From Scytonema sp. UIC 10036 (GTDB taxonomy: Bacteria > Cyanobacteriota > Cyanobacteriia > Cyanobacteriales > Nostocaceae), in the NCBI RefSeq assembly GCF_009725235.1, contig NZ_WJFC01000350.1, positions 1 through 7,038 on the forward strand: a DNA stretch of 7,038 nt. The letters are read 5' to 3'. Below the pieces are notes generated by a model that was not told where the DNA came from, made no database searches, and saw only the letters and a list, made by a program, of their open reading frames with translations. Position numbers and translations under genes: made by a program. Within the stretch, counting starts at the first letter, position 1, and every line of letters begins with the position of its first letter. This document shows positions 5,109 through 7,038 of the stretch, piece after piece.

Positions 5109-6980
5109 ATGACAGAGCGATTAATTCTTACTAAAATGTTCAGTAATTACGCTGATACATTTCTCATGTTGGGTTTAGCCCGACTTGCCGAATATGCTTT
5201 GCTTAAAACAAAACAAAAAAGTTCAATTCAATTGATAGATAGAGATACAGCCTATATTCTCCAATTCAAACAGCCTATCAATATCGAACCCATTACCAAA
5301 ATCCGTTATACTGACCCTTTTCCTGTGGTGAAAGGAAAAAACACTGACACCAGCAAAATTCCTCAAGATGTGGAGATTTTTGACACGGTAGAACAAAGCA
5401 AGACTCGCAAGCTTTATCGAGATTTTCTGTTTCAACAACGAGGAAAAATCGAAAACTCAGAGGAAGCACCCAAACCACCAGATTCACGCACCCAAAATGG
5501 TGTGTTTCTCACACAAATGCGTTGCGATCGCAATCATAACGATCTATGGATAGATAGTTGGGAATTGCAAGAAAACTATGGTGCTTTAATTGCAGCACTT
5601 TTTGAGGGTTTTAGTCAAGAAGATGGGGGAGTTGAGACAGTTACCAAAATATTCCAAAAAAATACGGCTTGCAAATTACCAAGTAAGGCGAGTGCTGTGA
5701 AAGTTTATTTACCAACCTCTGTACAAGGAGTGAACCGAATTAAAGCTGATAGCAATCAATTCGATCCGCGAAAAGCAGATTGGTTGAGTTTGTGGTTAAT
5801 TGCTACCGGGTTATTTCACTATGGAATTGCTGAGAGGGTAAAAATAAGCGATCGCGTTTTTGATTGGAGAGTTGTAGCACTGCAACCCCATGATATCCAA
5901 TTCCAGGACTATTGCAGTGTTATTAAAAAATTGCTTGTCTATAACCCACCAGGGGGAGGACATGGGATTGCTCGATTTGATGCGGAGTTAGTACTGCGGT
6001 TCTGTCAGGAATTGCTCAACCACCATTCTGTTTCCAAGGAAATCGGAGAACCAGAAAAGTCAGAGGATGATTTTGATGATTTTGACATTTCGGCTAAATC
6101 CGTCAATAAATTTGTCAGCAACTTTGCGGGAACTAATTTCGGTTCAAAAGGACAGGTTTATGGAATCAAAGAACTTTTTAGCTTGGGACTTCCAGCTTGG
6201 ATACATCCCCACAGCAAAGATGAATTGTATGAGTATCTGAATATCTTGGAAGAGCATCTTAGAATAGTGCGTTTTCTATCAATTGACGAGGGAAATAGCG
6301 AGTTACTTGCAGCATACAGAGATTTTATTACCGGGAATGATTTATATCAATTTTTCCGCTTCCAAGCCAGCTATGCCGATTACATCACGAAGAAATTAGC
6401 CGACGGGAAATCAAGAGTTTGTCTATTTTCAAAACAGGGAATCGATATTATGTTGAGAAACTTGAGTAGTAAATCGCGACAAAATGATAGTGATTGGAGT
6501 TTAACAGAAATCACAACAGATGCGGGCTTTTTAAATATTGCTAAAGCCATTAATAGTGCCACAATTTACGCAGGAACTATCCCCGATAAAGAAGGGAAAT
6601 CAAAGGAAACCGGATGGGAAAGAATCTATGGATTAGCACAAAGATTGAGCAGTCAATCAGGTTCAAAAAAAGATTTCATTATTGAAATCAGCGCATTTTT
6701 AGCCAGCTACGAAAATGAGAATTTACGTATCGATGAAGAACTAAGAAAACAGAAGAAACCCCGCCGTATTTGGACAACCAAAGATGATTTAGATCGGCTG
6801 ATTAATTTAATTGAGAAACACGGCTCCAGTTTAGTAGCCAATCTCTTAATTGCCTACGGATATGCCAAAGGTTGGGCTAAAGTCAAAGATAACGAAGGAG
6901 ACGATAAACAACCTGATGGAATATATGAAGAAGCCGAAGATATAGAAGCTGAAATTGATGGCGAAACCGAAGCTGCATAA
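5109..6980 (+). CDS. Probable Cas8-like large subunit of a type I CRISPR effector (623 aa)
   Basis: The protein is not one I can name with certainty. It opens with FSNYADTFLMLGLARLAEYALL (about 11-32), reminiscent of Cas8a-type openings. Visible landmarks: a Trp-rich WLSLWLIATGLFHYG segment (225-239), a glycine-rich NPPGGGHG loop (279-286), an acidic DDFDDFD patch (about 322-328), and a helical C-terminal third with GFLNIAKAINSATIY (473-487), WERIYGLAQRL (503-513), RRIWTT (552-557) and LLIAYGYAKGWAK (579-591), ending in an acidic tail. The helix-rich C terminus recalls Cas8 proteins carrying a small-subunit-like domain. There is no HD motif, GGDD motif or paired CxxC zinc motif, so it is not Cas3 or Cas10. 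In a type I complex it would recognise the PAM and stabilise the R-loop. Support: size, CRISPR arrays just upstream, and a compatible repeat type. A different CRISPR-linked or unrelated accessory protein remains possible. Met10 is an alternative start but has no ribosome binding site. Confidence 0.55.
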   Translation: MTERLILTKMFSNYADTFLMLGLARLAEYALLKTKQKSSIQLIDRDTAYILQFKQPINIEPITKIRYTDPFPVVKGKNTDTSKIPQDVEIFDTVEQSKTRKLYRDFLFQQRGKIENSEEAPKPPDSRTQNGVFLTQMRCDRNHNDLWIDSWELQENYGALIAALFEGFSQEDGGVETVTKIFQKNTACKLPSKASAVKVYLPTSVQGVNRIKADSNQFDPRKADWLSLWLIATGLFHYGIAERVKISDRVFDWRVVALQPHDIQFQDYCSVIKKLLVYNPPGGGHGIARFDAELVLRFCQELLNHHSVSKEIGEPEKSEDDFDDFDISAKSVNKFVSNFAGTNFGSKGQVYGIKELFSLGLPAWIHPHSKDELYEYLNILEEHLRIVRFLSIDEGNSELLAAYRDFITGNDLYQFFRFQASYADYITKKLADGKSRVCLFSKQGIDIMLRNLSSKSRQNDSDWSLTEITTDAGFLNIAKAINSATIYAGTIPDKEGKSKETGWERIYGLAQRLSSQSGSKKDFIIEISAFLASYENENLRIDEELRKQKKPRRIWTTKDDLDRLINLIEKHGSSLVANLLIAYGYAKGWAKVKDNEGDDKQPDGIYEEAEDIEAEIDGETEAA

Positions 6981-6998
6981 GAGAATGTTTGAAAAGTC

Positions 6999-7038
6999 AT
7001 GATTGATGTATTAAATATTTTTTACCCCACCCTGACCC
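6999..7038 (+). CDS. Start of the next gene in the putative effector operon (partial, runs off window)
   Basis: An ATG 18 nt after the stop of the Cas8-like gene opens a frame MIDVLNIFYPTLT that is still open at the window edge (13 codons). The close spacing and same direction suggest an operon. A purine-rich GAAAAG just before the ATG is a weak ribosome binding site. Cas7 or Cas5 would be the expected neighbour if the 623-aa protein is Cas8, but 13 codons do not allow identification. Confidence 0.5.
   Translation, partial: MIDVLNIFYPTLT

Noticed and set aside
5109..6980. Cas10 or Cas3 identity for the 623-aa protein
   Set aside because: No GGDD palm motif, no HD phosphohydrolase motif and no helicase motifs are visible, and the protein is short for either.
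6985..7002. Tiny frame MFEKS with its stop overlapping the ATG at 6999 (ATGA)
   Set aside because: Five codons only. It could be a leader peptide coupled to the next gene but nothing supports it.

Overview
The window looks like a filamentous or otherwise HIP1-rich cyanobacterium. The octamer GCGATCGC recurs at about 2027, 4119, 4996, 5032, 5523 and 5848, and the Uma2-type nuclease and HigB/HigA-type toxin-antitoxin genes are common cyanobacterial accessory genes. The whole window is a CRISPR neighbourhood; no rRNA, tRNA, transposase or integrase was seen.

Layout. Positions 14-518 hold a short CRISPR array whose crRNA-sense strand is minus. Positions 519-1248 are gene-free and form the core of a very large inverted repeat (86-1671, axis near 880, with a 12-bp central hairpin). 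Each arm carries one leader plus the first seven repeats and six spacers. Positions 1249-2959 hold a long array in the opposite (+) orientation: 24 repeats plus a decayed terminal repeat. Its first 12 repeat units contain many deletions; the last 12 repeats are perfect 37-nt copies. Positions 2960-3181 are non-coding with alternative hairpins. A minus-strand toxin-antitoxin operon (toxin 3505-3879, antitoxin 3182-3508, ATGA overlap) follows. A three-repeat mini-array with its own repeat variant lies at 4081-4264. It is followed on the plus strand by a Uma2 endonuclease gene interrupted by one in-frame TGA (4335-4958), a 623-codon gene (5109-6980) that I read as a Cas8-like large Cascade subunit, and the first codons of another gene (6999-7038) that runs off the edge.

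How the parts may work together. The repeats end in ATTGAAAC, the 8-nt 5' handle of type I-A/I-B/I-D and III crRNAs, and carry a CCCG/CGGG stem that a Cas6-type enzyme could use. The 623-aa protein plus the next gene probably begin a type I effector operon that would use these crRNAs; this is inference, since no cas1, cas2, cas3, cas5, cas6 or cas7 is visible. The toxin-antitoxin pair between the arrays and the effector gene could act as an addiction module for the locus.

The main thing to check is the inverted repeat. Either the locus has undergone a real inverted duplication that created two divergent arrays fed by mirrored leaders, or it is a fold-back assembly or read artefact. The deletions in both repeats and spacers, concentrated in the leader-proximal (normally youngest and cleanest) units, make an error-rich long-read consensus a serious possibility.
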